In this document: positions 25,380 to 30,956 of the stretch, in pieces
How the letters are laid out: each line of letters opens with the position of its first letter
Position numbering within the stretch: the first letter of the stretch is position 1
IMG/VR virus record: IMGVR_UViG_3300048839_000217
Location: 1-31,207 of that record
DNA: 31,207 nt
Strand: one strand, 5' to 3'
From: a virus
Position numbers and translations under genes: made by a program
The notes under the pieces: model-generated
The model's input: the letters and a program-made list of their open reading frames with translations, nothing else
Database searches by the model: none
Told to the model about the DNA's origin: nothing

Positions 25380-25832
25380 CTATTTTGTGTAAAGTTCGTA
25401 AAGGTCTCCATTGACTTCATGACTTTCATTAAATATTGCTACAGAATATACTTTCTTCAATAGCGATACCGTCTTGTCGCTTAACTCAATATTATGTTTA
25501 TCTTTTCGGAATTTTGTAATTAATTCTTCATCATCATCTAACTCTTGCATTGCAGCAGAACGAATTTGATGATCAATTAATCCTTGTGTTGTTTCTGGTA
25601 CATCTTTTTTTTCTTGTTTTGATTTCTTATCTTCAACAATCTTCTCTAATTTCTCTTTATATAATTTATCGTAATCTTCAATTGGTGTTTTGGTGTTCTT
25701 CACAAACCAATTATAGGCTGATAATTCCTCTCCATTGTACGACCTCTTTACTGGTCTACCATCTGGTTCACGATCTCCAGTGAACATGAGAGTGTTACGG
25801 GTAACTAACATTTGCTCAACAGTAAGTTCCAT
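25380..25832 (-). CDS. Hypothetical protein, 150 aa, upstream of terminase
   Basis: A charged, helical protein. The N-terminus (VEQMLVTRNTLMFTGD) and the central Lys/Glu-rich segment (70-85) are notable. The C-terminal third (LSDKTVSLLKKVYSVAIF) may form a small helical domain. I do not recognise the family. Position in front of the terminase genes is typical for head or packaging accessory proteins. It begins 25 bases after the holin-like gene. Confidence 0.6.
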   Translation of the reverse strand: MELTVEQMLVTRNTLMFTGDREPDGRPVKRSYNGEELSAYNWFVKNTKTPIEDYDKLYKEKLEKIVEDKKSKQEKKDVPETTQGLIDHQIRSAAMQELDDDEELITKFRKDKHNIELSDKTVSLLKKVYSVAIFNESHEVNGDLYELYTK

Positions 25833-25857
25833 TTTATATGGGATTATATAATAAAAA

Positions 25858-26085
25858 CTATTCTACGTCAATAAAGAACTTCTTAATATTATCTTTTCCT
25901 AGTAATGAAGCATTGACAACATTTGCACCTCCTGCCAAAATCACTAAAAAAGAGTTCAAATACACTCCCCAATCATTCGTTATCCAACTTTGAGATTGTG
26001 CAAAACTGATAGTAAGAGCTAATAATGCCACAATGGTTGACTTCTTTCCGTTTATCTTTGTTAATATGTATTCAATAATGTTCAT
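25858..26085 (-). CDS. Holin-like small membrane protein
   Basis: A 75-residue protein: a short basic N-terminus containing KINGKKS, then two hydrophobic stretches (about 17-32 and 42-62) separated by a polar turn (SQSWITNDWG), and a charged C-terminus. The NGKKT/S-plus-two-span pattern is common among small phage holins. It is the first protein gene after the tRNA, and is 24 kb from the endolysin. Holin activity is inferred from topology only. Confidence 0.55.
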   Translation of the reverse strand: MNIIEYILTKINGKKSTIVALLALTISFAQSQSWITNDWGVYLNSFLVILAGGANVVNASLLGKDNIKKFFIDVE

Positions 26086-26108
26086 AACTTGTTTATAAGT
26101 AAATAAAA

Positions 26109-26183
26109 TGGGTCTGGAGGTTGGATTCGAACCAACGACCTACTGCTTATGAGACAGTCGAGCTACCACTGCTCTACCCCAGA
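26109..26183 (-). tRNA. tRNA with CAU anticodon (Met-type), CCA encoded
   Basis: A complete cloverleaf on the minus strand: 7-bp acceptor stem (26177-26183 with 26113-26119, one G-U pair), 4-bp D-stem GAGC/GCTC with a 7-nt loop, 5-bp anticodon stem with loop CTCATAA (anticodon CAU), 5-nt variable loop and a T-arm GTTGG/CCAAC with loop TTCGAAT. The last three bases encode CCA. The discriminator base is C, unusual for Met tRNAs, which normally have A. CAU can belong to Met, initiator Met or lysidine-modified Ile; the D-loop and lack of initiator features favour elongator-like or Ile2. It lies in front of the late operon. Confidence 0.92.
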
Positions 26184-26254
26184 TAAAAATTCACTTGGTT
26201 AGTATTACTACCCACCTTGTTTAAATTTCTCGTTTATTTGCGTTTTAAGAAACT

Positions 26255-26283
26255 TTTATATCGTTTGGCTATGTTTATACCAA
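26255..26283 (-). promoter_or_regulatory. Candidate promoter for tRNA and late operon
   Basis: On the minus strand TTGGTA (26278-26283), a 17-bp spacer and TATAAA (26255-26260). The -35 is weak and the -10 is good. It lies about 70 bases upstream of the tRNA. A short AT-rich hairpin with a T-run overlaps its upstream edge (AAGAG/CTCTT, 26285-26302), perhaps a weak terminator of the gene before it. Confidence 0.45.
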
Positions 26284-26324
26284 AAAGAGATAAAAACCTC
26301 TTAGAAGTTAATTGTGTGCTAAAT

Positions 26325-26480
26325 TTAGGTAAAGTAAGAGTCTAATAGAATAGAGAGTTGTTCTAGTAATTGTTCTTTGTTCGTTTTTCGTGTTGTTCCT
26401 AGTTTTTCTTGGTTGCGAAAAATCTGTGCGATAAGCTCTTTACTCTTATTCTCCTGTGTTATTGAGATCTCAAGTATCAT
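26325..26480 (-). CDS. Hypothetical protein, 51 aa
   Basis: A small charged helical protein (MILEISITQENKSKELIAQI). I start it at the ATG at 26480, preceded by TATATT, rather than at the upstream ATG at 26513, whose extra residues (MILQCCTLFYI) look like read-through of leader sequence. It would be the first product after the 63-bp element at 26553-26615. No function can be assigned. Confidence 0.45.
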   Translation of the reverse strand: MILEISITQENKSKELIAQIFRNQEKLGTTRKTNKEQLLEQLSILLDSYFT

Positions 26481-26552
26481 AATATAGAAGAGGGTGCAAC
26501 ATTGAAGGATCATAATCCCATGTCAGAGTACTATCTCGATTGTATATACACC

Positions 26553-26615
26553 CTCATATATATTAAGATGATTTTGAGCAAAAAAGTTAAGTCGATTTTT
26601 TATTTTCGATTGACA
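26553..26615 (-). repeat. 63-bp repeat copy 1, late-promoter-like
   Basis: Aligned without gaps to 27374-27436, with 53 of 63 positions identical. On the minus strand it holds an A-rich upstream block (AAATAAAAAATC), TTAACT (26585-26590), a 19-bp spacer, and TAATAT (26560-26565), in the correct orientation for the small gene at 26480 and the late operon. The plus strand ends in TTGACA, but no good -10 follows in that direction. I read it as a minus-strand promoter region with activator contacts. Confidence 0.65.
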
Positions 26616-26683
26616 AATTTATATTTTATGTTATTTGTCCTTTTATCTTTTAAGTATAAAATGGCTTATAGTAAAGGAAATAT

Positions 26684-27091
26684 TTATTTATGCTTCAAAA
26701 CATACTCATTGTATACACCTGCTTTGTTCATATCTCGGCATATCCATAGAAGTTCAATATTTTTCATTTCAATTAGTCTTTTTGCTTCTTCTAGGAGTTC
26801 ATTAAGATCTGGTCGTGCTTTTGATTTACCATTTTTACACCAATAAATAGTATTCATCGAGTCGGTATAGATCAAACTATGAGGTTCTGCTAGTCTTACA
26901 CAGTTCAAAACAGCTAATAATTCAGTTTCATTGTTGGTCATTCCTTTTTTTAGAACGTCTTTAGAAAAAAAATGTACTTTTTGTTTATTTTCAAAATCGT
27001 CAAATTCTTCTTCTTCACTCCAGATTGTATATCCACCTCCTATATCTGAAGGATTACTTCCTAACATATAACCATCAACGTGATATAACAT
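26684..27091 (-). CDS. rnhA-like: RNase HI-like protein
   Basis: A 135-residue protein of the RNase H fold, which cuts the RNA strand of RNA-DNA hybrids. Asp6 (YHVDG), Glu57 in TNNETELLAVLNCV and Asp77 in LIYTDSMNTIYW match the first three catalytic acids. The usual C-terminal N-x-A-D appears here as MNKAG (121-125), so the fourth acid is not in its normal place. It is transcribed on the minus strand, apart from the plus-strand replication genes, behind 63-bp element copy 2 and a long structured leader. A role in primer removal or ribonucleotide clearance is likely; a non-catalytic role cannot be excluded. Confidence 0.8.
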   Translation of the reverse strand: MLYHVDGYMLGSNPSDIGGGYTIWSEEEEFDDFENKQKVHFFSKDVLKKGMTNNETELLAVLNCVRLAEPHSLIYTDSMNTIYWCKNGKSKARPDLNELLEEAKRLIEMKNIELLWICRDMNKAGVYNEYVLKHK

Positions 27092-27103
27092 AGAACAGTA
27101 ATA

Positions 27104-27373
27104 ATATATAAAACTATATCACTAGGAAGAGATAGATTGCAGGCACATTCCCCCCCTACCCCCCACAGGATATTGTTTTCTTCTTTATGAGAGTTACTGG
27201 CAGAAGAATATCTATACTCGACTTTTCTCAATCGAGGTTGTGGGGAAGACTACATACACCTTAATCACTGAGGCGTCGATGAGTCGCAGATAGACGATCC
27301 CCCGTAGCAATGAAGCTACCCACTTGATCCCCTACGGTCTACCTGGCAGGGGAGTGTCCTAAGAGTTTTACCT
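27104..27373 (-). ncRNA. Structured leader or small RNA upstream of RNase H
   Basis: About 270 non-coding bases between the 63-bp element copy 2 and the RNase H gene. Visible stems include GTAGC/GCTAC (27304-27308/27315-27319), CCCCT/AGGGG (27329-27333/27348-27352), CTCGA/TCGAG (27217-27221/27232-27236) and CCTTA/TGAGG (27259-27263/27269-27273). CTGGCAG occurs twice (27197-27203, 27343-27349). Near the gene end there are C runs of 7 and 6 (27150-27156, 27159-27164), which are G runs on the minus RNA. It is far more GC-rich and structured than the neighbouring spacers. It may be a riboregulatory leader or a separate RNA; minus orientation is inferred from the promoter-like element. Confidence 0.4.
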
Positions 27374-27436
27374 CTCATATATATTAAGACGAGTTTGAAG
27401 GAAAAAGTTAAGTTGATTTTTTATTTCTCCTTGACA
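27374..27436 (-). repeat. 63-bp repeat copy 2, late-promoter-like
   Basis: The second copy of the element at 26553-26615, without gaps and with 10 differences. Minus-strand TTAACT (27406-27411) and TAATAT (27381-27386) are kept with the same 19-bp spacer. It faces the structured leader and RNase H gene. That two copies each stand in front of minus-strand transcription units, while no copy is seen before plus-strand genes, supports the promoter reading. Confidence 0.65.
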
Positions 27437-27558
27437 GAATCACAGAATTATTGTGTTGGATTTACACTTATTAGCACCAGAAAGCCAAATCACAAAAAAC
27501 AATAAAAAGATATTATACAACATTTTAATATTCTTGCTTATGAAATGGAGTAAAAATA
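27437..27558. other. Non-coding gap between divergent promoters
   Basis: About 120 bases of AT-rich sequence between the minus-strand element (27374-27436) and the early plus-strand promoter. The only pattern is a weak inverted repeat CACA...TGTG (27441-27455). It could hold a regulator site. No gene or strong structure is visible. Confidence 0.4.
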
Positions 27559-27587
27559 TTGACAATCCTATTTTGATTCTGTATATT
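27559..27587 (+). promoter_or_regulatory. Strong sigma70-like early promoter
   Basis: Perfect TTGACA (27559-27564), a 17-bp spacer, TATATT (27582-27587). The -10 region and downstream bases (GTATATTTAGGT, 27581-27592) are identical to those of the structured-RNA promoter at 668-679. It drives the plus-strand early operon. It also partly fits the Bacteroidota pattern (TTG, then TA-nn-TTT). Confidence 0.8.
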
Positions 27588-27598
27588 TAGGTCGAACC

Positions 27599-27611
27599 TA
27601 CTTCTTAACCC
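27599..27611 (+). promoter_or_regulatory. Shared leader element, copy 1
   Basis: TACTTCTTAACCC lies 8 bases before the first ATG of the early operon. The identical 13 bases recur at 28693-28705, 7 bases before the ATG at 28713. The leaders lack a Shine-Dalgarno sequence, so this may be a translation-initiation or early-transcript element. Confidence 0.5.
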
Positions 27612-27619
27612 TCTACTTT

Positions 27620-27766
27620 ATGATGACAATCGAACAACGCTATCCTGAATTTTTCAACTCTCCACAACAAAAGGAAGTGGAAAACAGAGTAAAGAAGGCA
27701 TTTTCTCACATAAGACAAAAAAATTACTTTAATAAAAATATTAAAAATGGCAAAATTAAGGCATAA
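27620..27766 (+). CDS. Small early protein, 48 aa
   Basis: The first gene after the early promoter. A polar, basic, helical peptide (MMTIEQRYPEFFNSPQQKEV; C-terminal NKNIKNGKIKA). There are two in-frame ATGs (27620, 27623); the first is placed 33 bases after the -10. It overlaps the next gene by 20 bases. Small basic first-expressed proteins of phages often inhibit or redirect host functions, but nothing here shows which. Confidence 0.55.
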   Translation: MMTIEQRYPEFFNSPQQKEVENRVKKAFSHIRQKNYFNKNIKNGKIKA

Positions 27767-27956
27767 CATCAATTCGTATTATACAGATATCGAAATAAAT
27801 AAAAAGAAAATGTGTCCTAGATCTGAATACTATCGACTCTTGGCAAAAGATAAAGTTACAAAAGAAGAAGCCGACAAAATAACACAATTCAGAGCAAGTG
27901 CAAATCAAATAATGTCCTGTATGGAATCTCTTAATTCTTTTACCCCTTTTATATGA
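27747..27956 (+). CDS. Hypothetical early protein, 69 aa
   Basis: A basic helical protein (KKKMCPRSEYYRLLAKDKVT, then KEEADKITQFRA). The pattern of a short basic N-terminus and two predicted helices could be a small nucleic-acid-binding protein, but I recognise no family. Its start lies inside the previous gene, and its stop overlaps the next ATG (ATGA at 27953-27956). Confidence 0.55.
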   Translation: MAKLRHNINSYYTDIEINKKKMCPRSEYYRLLAKDKVTKEEADKITQFRASANQIMSCMESLNSFTPFI

Positions 27957-28036
27957 AAAAACTAATTGAAGCTCTCGAAGATAACATTATGCTCATTATG
28001 TTGATCGCTATAATATTTTATCTCTTAAGCCTATAA
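27953..28036 (+). CDS. Membrane peptide, 27 aa
   Basis: A short acidic N-terminus (MKKLIEALEDN) is followed by a single hydrophobic span (IMLIMLIAIIFYLLSL). The ATGA overlap with the previous gene and the one-base gap to the sigma factor make translation likely. Single-span phage micropeptides can block membrane processes or superinfection; function unknown. Confidence 0.5.
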   Translation: MKKLIEALEDNIMLIMLIAIIFYLLSL

Positions 28037-28037
28037 G

Positions 28038-28532
28038 ATGGAAGACAAAATGGAAGAACAATTAAAGAAAATAGATCCTTATATCCAAAAGATGGCATGG
28101 AAGTATGCTCGTTATGGTGGGGATGTCAATGATCTCTTACAAGCAGGTCGAGAGAGTGCTATAATGGGAATTAAGAAATATAAAGAAGGTACAGCTGATT
28201 TGCGAACATACCTGTACCAATGGATAAACGGTGCAATGATTAAGGAACTCAAGCAGACAAAAAATATAGAATACACCGACGATATTGAAATATCTGACGA
28301 AGGTGCAGAAGCAGAAGACCTAAAAACAAACGTCAGTTATGGGAACGTCAGTAGACTTCTTCAAATGATACCACCGATCCAAAGCAGAATCCTAATACGA
28401 GTATGTGGAATAGATTGTGAGCCAGTATCTATCAAAGAAGCAGGTAAGGAATATGGACTATCTTATCATGCTACACAATACCACCTCAAAAAAGCTAAAA
28501 AGAACCTTAGATCATTACTACTTGGAATATGA
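28038..28532 (+). CDS. Phage sigma-70 family sigma factor
   Basis: A 164-residue protein with the two core parts of a group-IV-like sigma factor. Region 2 is at about 10-75 (IQKMAWKYARYGGDVNDLLQ; GIKKYKEGTADLRTYLYQWI), and region 4 at about 105-160 (SRLLQMIPPIQSRILI; VSIKEAGKEYGLSYHATQYH helix-turn-helix, then LKKAKKNLRSLL). Region 3 is absent. It would direct RNA polymerase to phage promoters; the 63-bp elements are the natural candidates, which is inference. It is embedded in the early operon, with its stop overlapping the next ATG by 3 bases. Family assignment is firm. Confidence 0.88.
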   Translation: MEDKMEEQLKKIDPYIQKMAWKYARYGGDVNDLLQAGRESAIMGIKKYKEGTADLRTYLYQWINGAMIKELKQTKNIEYTDDIEISDEGAEAEDLKTNVSYGNVSRLLQMIPPIQSRILIRVCGIDCEPVSIKEAGKEYGLSYHATQYHLKKAKKNLRSLLLGI

Positions 28533-28702
28533 AACTACAATGTGTACAATGTTTCCGAGAGATATTCGGAACAAGAACAAAGAAATTCTGTTCAACAGCT
28601 TGTGCAAGTTCTTACAACAGAAAAAAGAATGTGTCAACTAAAAAAACAAACAAAGTATTGACTTCTAATTTATTTCCTATATACTTGAATCATACTTCTT
28701 AA
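28529..28702 (+). CDS. Zinc-ribbon protein, 57 aa
   Basis: Cys5, Cys8, Cys21 and Cys25 (CVQC, 12 residues, CSTAC) form a likely treble-clef/zinc-ribbon site, with a basic linker after it. Similar mini-proteins in phages bind nucleic acids. The ATG overlaps the sigma stop. The last ~15 codons overlap the promoter at 28658 and the leader element, and TAA of this gene lies inside that element, so the C-terminus may be free to drift. Confidence 0.6.
   Translation: MKLQCVQCFREIFGTRTKKFCSTACASSYNRKKNVSTKKTNKVLTSNLFPIYLNHTS
28658..28685 (+). promoter_or_regulatory. Internal early promoter
   Basis: TTGACT (28658-28663), 16-bp spacer, TATACT (28680-28685). It lies inside the end of the zinc-ribbon gene. 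The leader that follows holds the second TACTTCTTAACCC element. It would add transcription for the genes from 28713 on. Confidence 0.7.
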
Positions 28703-28705
28703 CCC
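28693..28705 (+). promoter_or_regulatory. Shared leader element, copy 2
   Basis: TACTTCTTAACCC, identical to 27599-27611, 8 bases after the -10 and 7 bases before the ATG at 28713. It also contains the stop codon of the preceding zinc-ribbon gene. Confidence 0.5.
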
Positions 28706-28712
28706 AATTTAT

Positions 28713-28946
28713 ATGGAAAAACGAGAAATGCTCGATCAAAGTATTGAACTACTTAGACTAGCAGTCTACGCCATACAAAAAGAACACAAAAATTACGACC
28801 TCTTTTTACGAAATGCAGGAACACTCATAAGAGAGTATAATCTCCTTGAAGGTAAAGGTTGTGAGAGATGTGGAGATGATGTGATTGAAGATGAAGCATT
28901 CTGCGAAGATTGCAAACAAGAAGCTAAAGAATTTAACCAACAATAA
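28713..28946 (+). CDS. Helical protein with C-terminal zinc ribbon, 77 aa
   Basis: Residues 1-45 are helical (SIELLRLAVYAIQKEHKNY); residues 50-67 hold a rubredoxin/zinc-ribbon pattern, CERC then 10 residues then CEDC. The C-terminus is acidic and polar. Function unknown; it could bind RNA polymerase or a replication protein. It is the first gene after the internal promoter. Confidence 0.65.
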   Translation: MEKREMLDQSIELLRLAVYAIQKEHKNYDLFLRNAGTLIREYNLLEGKGCERCGDDVIEDEAFCEDCKQEAKEFNQQ

Positions 28947-28947
28947 T

Positions 28948-29076
28948 ATGTTTTCATTTATAATATTTATTTATTGTCTACTGGTTATCTTTATTTGGGA
29001 TGAAGTAGAAGTTAGTGATCAAAAAAGCTATATCACATTCGCAATTATCTTATATATTTTATCTTTGATATTCTAA
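28948..29076 (+). CDS. Two-span membrane peptide, 42 aa
   Basis: Residues 1-18 (FSFIIFIYCLLVIFIW) and 28-42 (YITFAIILYILSLIF) are hydrophobic, joined by a charged hairpin (DEVEVSDQKS). The start at 28948 lies one base after the stop of the previous gene. The stop overlaps the exonuclease ATG (TAATG). A small membrane protein, perhaps for superinfection exclusion or host takeover; function not shown. Confidence 0.55.
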   Translation: MFSFIIFIYCLLVIFIWDEVEVSDQKSYITFAIILYILSLIF

Positions 29077-29816
29077 TGACAACAAAACTATACAACGGAG
29101 AAATTGAGTTAGAGTTCAACGAAGCTAAACATCACTATACAGTTAATGGAGAAACAATAGACGGTGTTACTTCCATACTTGGAGTGATTAGTAAACCTGC
29201 TCTTGTTCCTTGGGCTGTTAAAGAAATGGCAAACAATCTAACCGAGAAGATGATCGTCGGGAAGGCTTACGACGAGATAGAGAAAAAGGAACTAATTGCA
29301 GAGGCAAAGAAGATTTATAAATCTAAAACTGACAAGGCTGCTGATATAGGAACAATAGTCCATCAATGGTGCGAGGATTATATTGCAGGTAAAAATCCAG
29401 AGATGCCAGTCAATGAACAAATACGAAAGTCAGTAGAAGCATTTAAAGAATTTGTTACAAAGAACAAAGTAGAATTTAAACTATCGGAACGTAAGATATA
29501 TTCTAAGAAGTATGGATATGCTGGTACACTTGACTTTACAGCTGTTATTGACGGAAAGAAGTATATCGGAGATTTTAAAACATCATCAGCTGTCTATAAT
29601 GAATACTTCCTACAATTAGCAGCCTACAAATATGCACTTGAGGAGGAATATCCAGAACTCAAGATTGACAAGTGTATGATTGTACGACTCGGAAAGGATG
29701 GAGAACTAGAAGTCGTAGAAGGAAACGACTCTGACAAGAACTTTGAAGCATTTCTCGGAGCTTTGAATTTATATCGCAGACTTAAAGAAATGAAATTTCA
29801 AACTTATGAAAAATAA
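29076..29816 (+). CDS. PD-(D/E)XK exonuclease (RecB/Cas4-like)
   Basis: A 246-residue nuclease of the PD-(D/E)XK superfamily. The motif order is His96 (IVHQWCE), a central strand-turn with Asp153 (YAGTLDF), Asp166 and Lys168 in IGDFKTSS, and Gln180 in FLQLAAYKYAL. This set is typical of RecB-like and lambda/Cas4-like exonucleases that work in recombination or end processing. It stands with an SSB-like gene and other small genes, a recombination/replication cluster. The N-terminal 60 residues look like an added helical part. Catalytic motif set is clear. Confidence 0.88.
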   Translation: MTTKLYNGEIELEFNEAKHHYTVNGETIDGVTSILGVISKPALVPWAVKEMANNLTEKMIVGKAYDEIEKKELIAEAKKIYKSKTDKAADIGTIVHQWCEDYIAGKNPEMPVNEQIRKSVEAFKEFVTKNKVEFKLSERKIYSKKYGYAGTLDFTAVIDGKKYIGDFKTSSAVYNEYFLQLAAYKYALEEEYPELKIDKCMIVRLGKDGELEVVEGNDSDKNFEAFLGALNLYRRLKEMKFQTYEK

Positions 29817-29967
29817 AGACTATCAAAGTATTATTGATACAGCCGACGAGATTATGATACTATCTCAAGAGTCTATGGACGAACCAGAGAAGAAGGAAGA
29901 AAATATGAAACTATTAAAAAAACATATATTATCTCTTAAAAAATTACTATGGAAAAGAAAAATTTAG
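29806..29967 (+). CDS. Small acidic/basic protein, 53 aa
   Basis: A helical peptide, acidic in the middle (SQESMDEPEKKEEN) and basic at the end (KKHILSLKKLLWKRKI). It overlaps the exonuclease end by 11 bases and the next gene by 19, so it fills the gap. The C-terminal basic amphipathic helix may bind DNA or a membrane. Function unknown. Confidence 0.5.
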   Translation: MKNKDYQSIIDTADEIMILSQESMDEPEKKEENMKLLKKHILSLKKLLWKRKI

Positions 29968-30374
29968 TTGACGTGTTGGATTTTGGAACACACACACTCA
30001 AAGTCAGACCACAACGAGAGTGGGATAAGGAGAACAGAGTGTGGTTAGAAGGAACACATAAATCTGGAACAGGAAAAGCGGGTAAATGGTGGATGTATTG
30101 TACTAATATCGAAGGAGAATGGATCACAGTATTCGCTAACATTAAGAATAAACATTTATTTGATAGTGGGGAAGTCGTAGTTGATATTGTAAAAAGATTT
30201 GATCCACAAACAGGTGAACAGATTAAAAAGTATTTCTTCAACGATAAAAGCGGAAGACCTACAAAAGCACCAAATAAAGAAGCTATCAATGATGAAGTCG
30301 ATAAAGACATTGAAAACCTAAGAAGCAAATCAACATACGAACCACCTATTAGTGTGGAGGACGTACCATTTTGA
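29949..30374 (+). CDS. ssb-like: SSB-like single-stranded-DNA-binding protein
   Basis: A 141-residue beta-rich protein with an OB-fold-like run (TLKVRPQREWDKE; KWWMYCTNIEG; WITVFANIKNKHLF; VVVDIVKRFDPQTG; KKYFFND), followed by a flexible linker and an acidic tip ending EDVPF. That tip is the canonical partner-docking end of bacterial SSB (DDIPF type), so it probably coats single-stranded DNA and recruits replication or recombination proteins. It is next to the exonuclease. The body is not an obvious classic SSB; the call depends on the tip and strand order. Confidence 0.65.
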   Translation: MEKKNLVDVLDFGTHTLKVRPQREWDKENRVWLEGTHKSGTGKAGKWWMYCTNIEGEWITVFANIKNKHLFDSGEVVVDIVKRFDPQTGEQIKKYFFNDKSGRPTKAPNKEAINDEVDKDIENLRSKSTYEPPISVEDVPF

Positions 30375-30375
30375 T

Positions 30376-30412
30376 CCATAACATGACAATTTTGTCCTTT
30401 TACTGAAATATT
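30376..30412 (+). promoter_or_regulatory. Short leader with inverted repeat
   Basis: GACAA-TT-TTGTC (near 30385-30396) is a small perfect inverted repeat in the gap before the gene at 30413. It could be an operator or a short hairpin. The gap has no strong promoter boxes. Confidence 0.35.
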
Positions 30413-30763
30413 ATGAACAATGATAAACTAATCGACCTCGAACAAGAAATGCTCAAAACAATAGATGTTCTTGAAAAAGGAAAAGACTACCTAGCAGATG
30501 CAATTTCTAGCTTTGAGAACCTCGACGAAACAAAGAAGGCTATCTTAGCAGAAGAATATAATAAACTCGATAAAACATTATCAGCTAAAGATCGTGAAAT
30601 GTTAGCTCTCGGAAGCGAAGTATACAAAAATCATCTTGCTATGCTTACTTCTGCCAATGCAGAGAAGATTAGAGTCAAGCTCAAGTATGATATTCTTATG
30701 GCAAAGCTAGATGTACTACGCTCTATTTATTCAGGAGAAAAATCTCGTAATTACATACAATGA
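30413..30763 (+). CDS. Helical protein of the recombination cluster, 116 aa
   Basis: An almost wholly helical, charged protein (LEQEMLKTIDVLEKGKDYLA; NKLDKTLSAKDREMLALGSE; LKYDILMAKLDVLRSIYSGE). The C-terminal signature LRSIYSGEKSRNY resembles small proteins seen beside phage single-strand annealing or SSB genes. It is probably an accessory factor of that module. Its stop overlaps the next ATG (ATGA at 30760-30763). Confidence 0.6.
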   Translation: MNNDKLIDLEQEMLKTIDVLEKGKDYLADAISSFENLDETKKAILAEEYNKLDKTLSAKDREMLALGSEVYKNHLAMLTSANAEKIRVKLKYDILMAKLDVLRSIYSGEKSRNYIQ

Positions 30764-30951
30764 ATATCTTAGAACTTCTACCACACATAAGAGCAATCCA
30801 AGAAAGCTACGGTATCACGAATTCTGATACATTCAACCAACTACCAAATGGAGACTATCGAGGAGTAAAAACTGATAAAATAATACCAAAAAAAGAATAC
30901 CAAGCAATGTGTAATGCTATAAATACTTTATTTCGTAAATATCTTAACTAA
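30760..30951 (+). CDS. Hypothetical protein, 63 aa
   Basis: A small protein with a helical start (MNILELLPHIRAIQESYG), a central turn (TFNQLPNGDYRGVKTD) and a helical, basic end. I do not recognise it. Co-translated with the previous gene by ATGA overlap. The next gene begins 5 bases after its stop. Confidence 0.55.
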   Translation: MNILELLPHIRAIQESYGITNSDTFNQLPNGDYRGVKTDKIIPKKEYQAMCNAINTLFRKYLN

Positions 30952-30956
30952 CTTTT

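Noticed and set aside
27270-27300. A hammerhead ribozyme (GATGAGTCGC near GACGA)
   Set aside because: The conserved CUGAUGA core lacks its U, and GAAA is absent after stem II; flanking stems do not close correctly.
28417-28641. A 74-codon plus-strand frame over the sigma-factor end and the zinc-ribbon gene
   Set aside because: It lies in another frame than both and lacks the Cys pairs; the 57-residue zinc-ribbon frame that starts at the sigma stop is better supported.
29936-30379. A 147-codon open frame on the minus strand opposite the SSB-like gene
   Set aside because: It mirrors the plus-strand gene almost exactly; composition fits an antisense shadow, and no leader or domain supports it.
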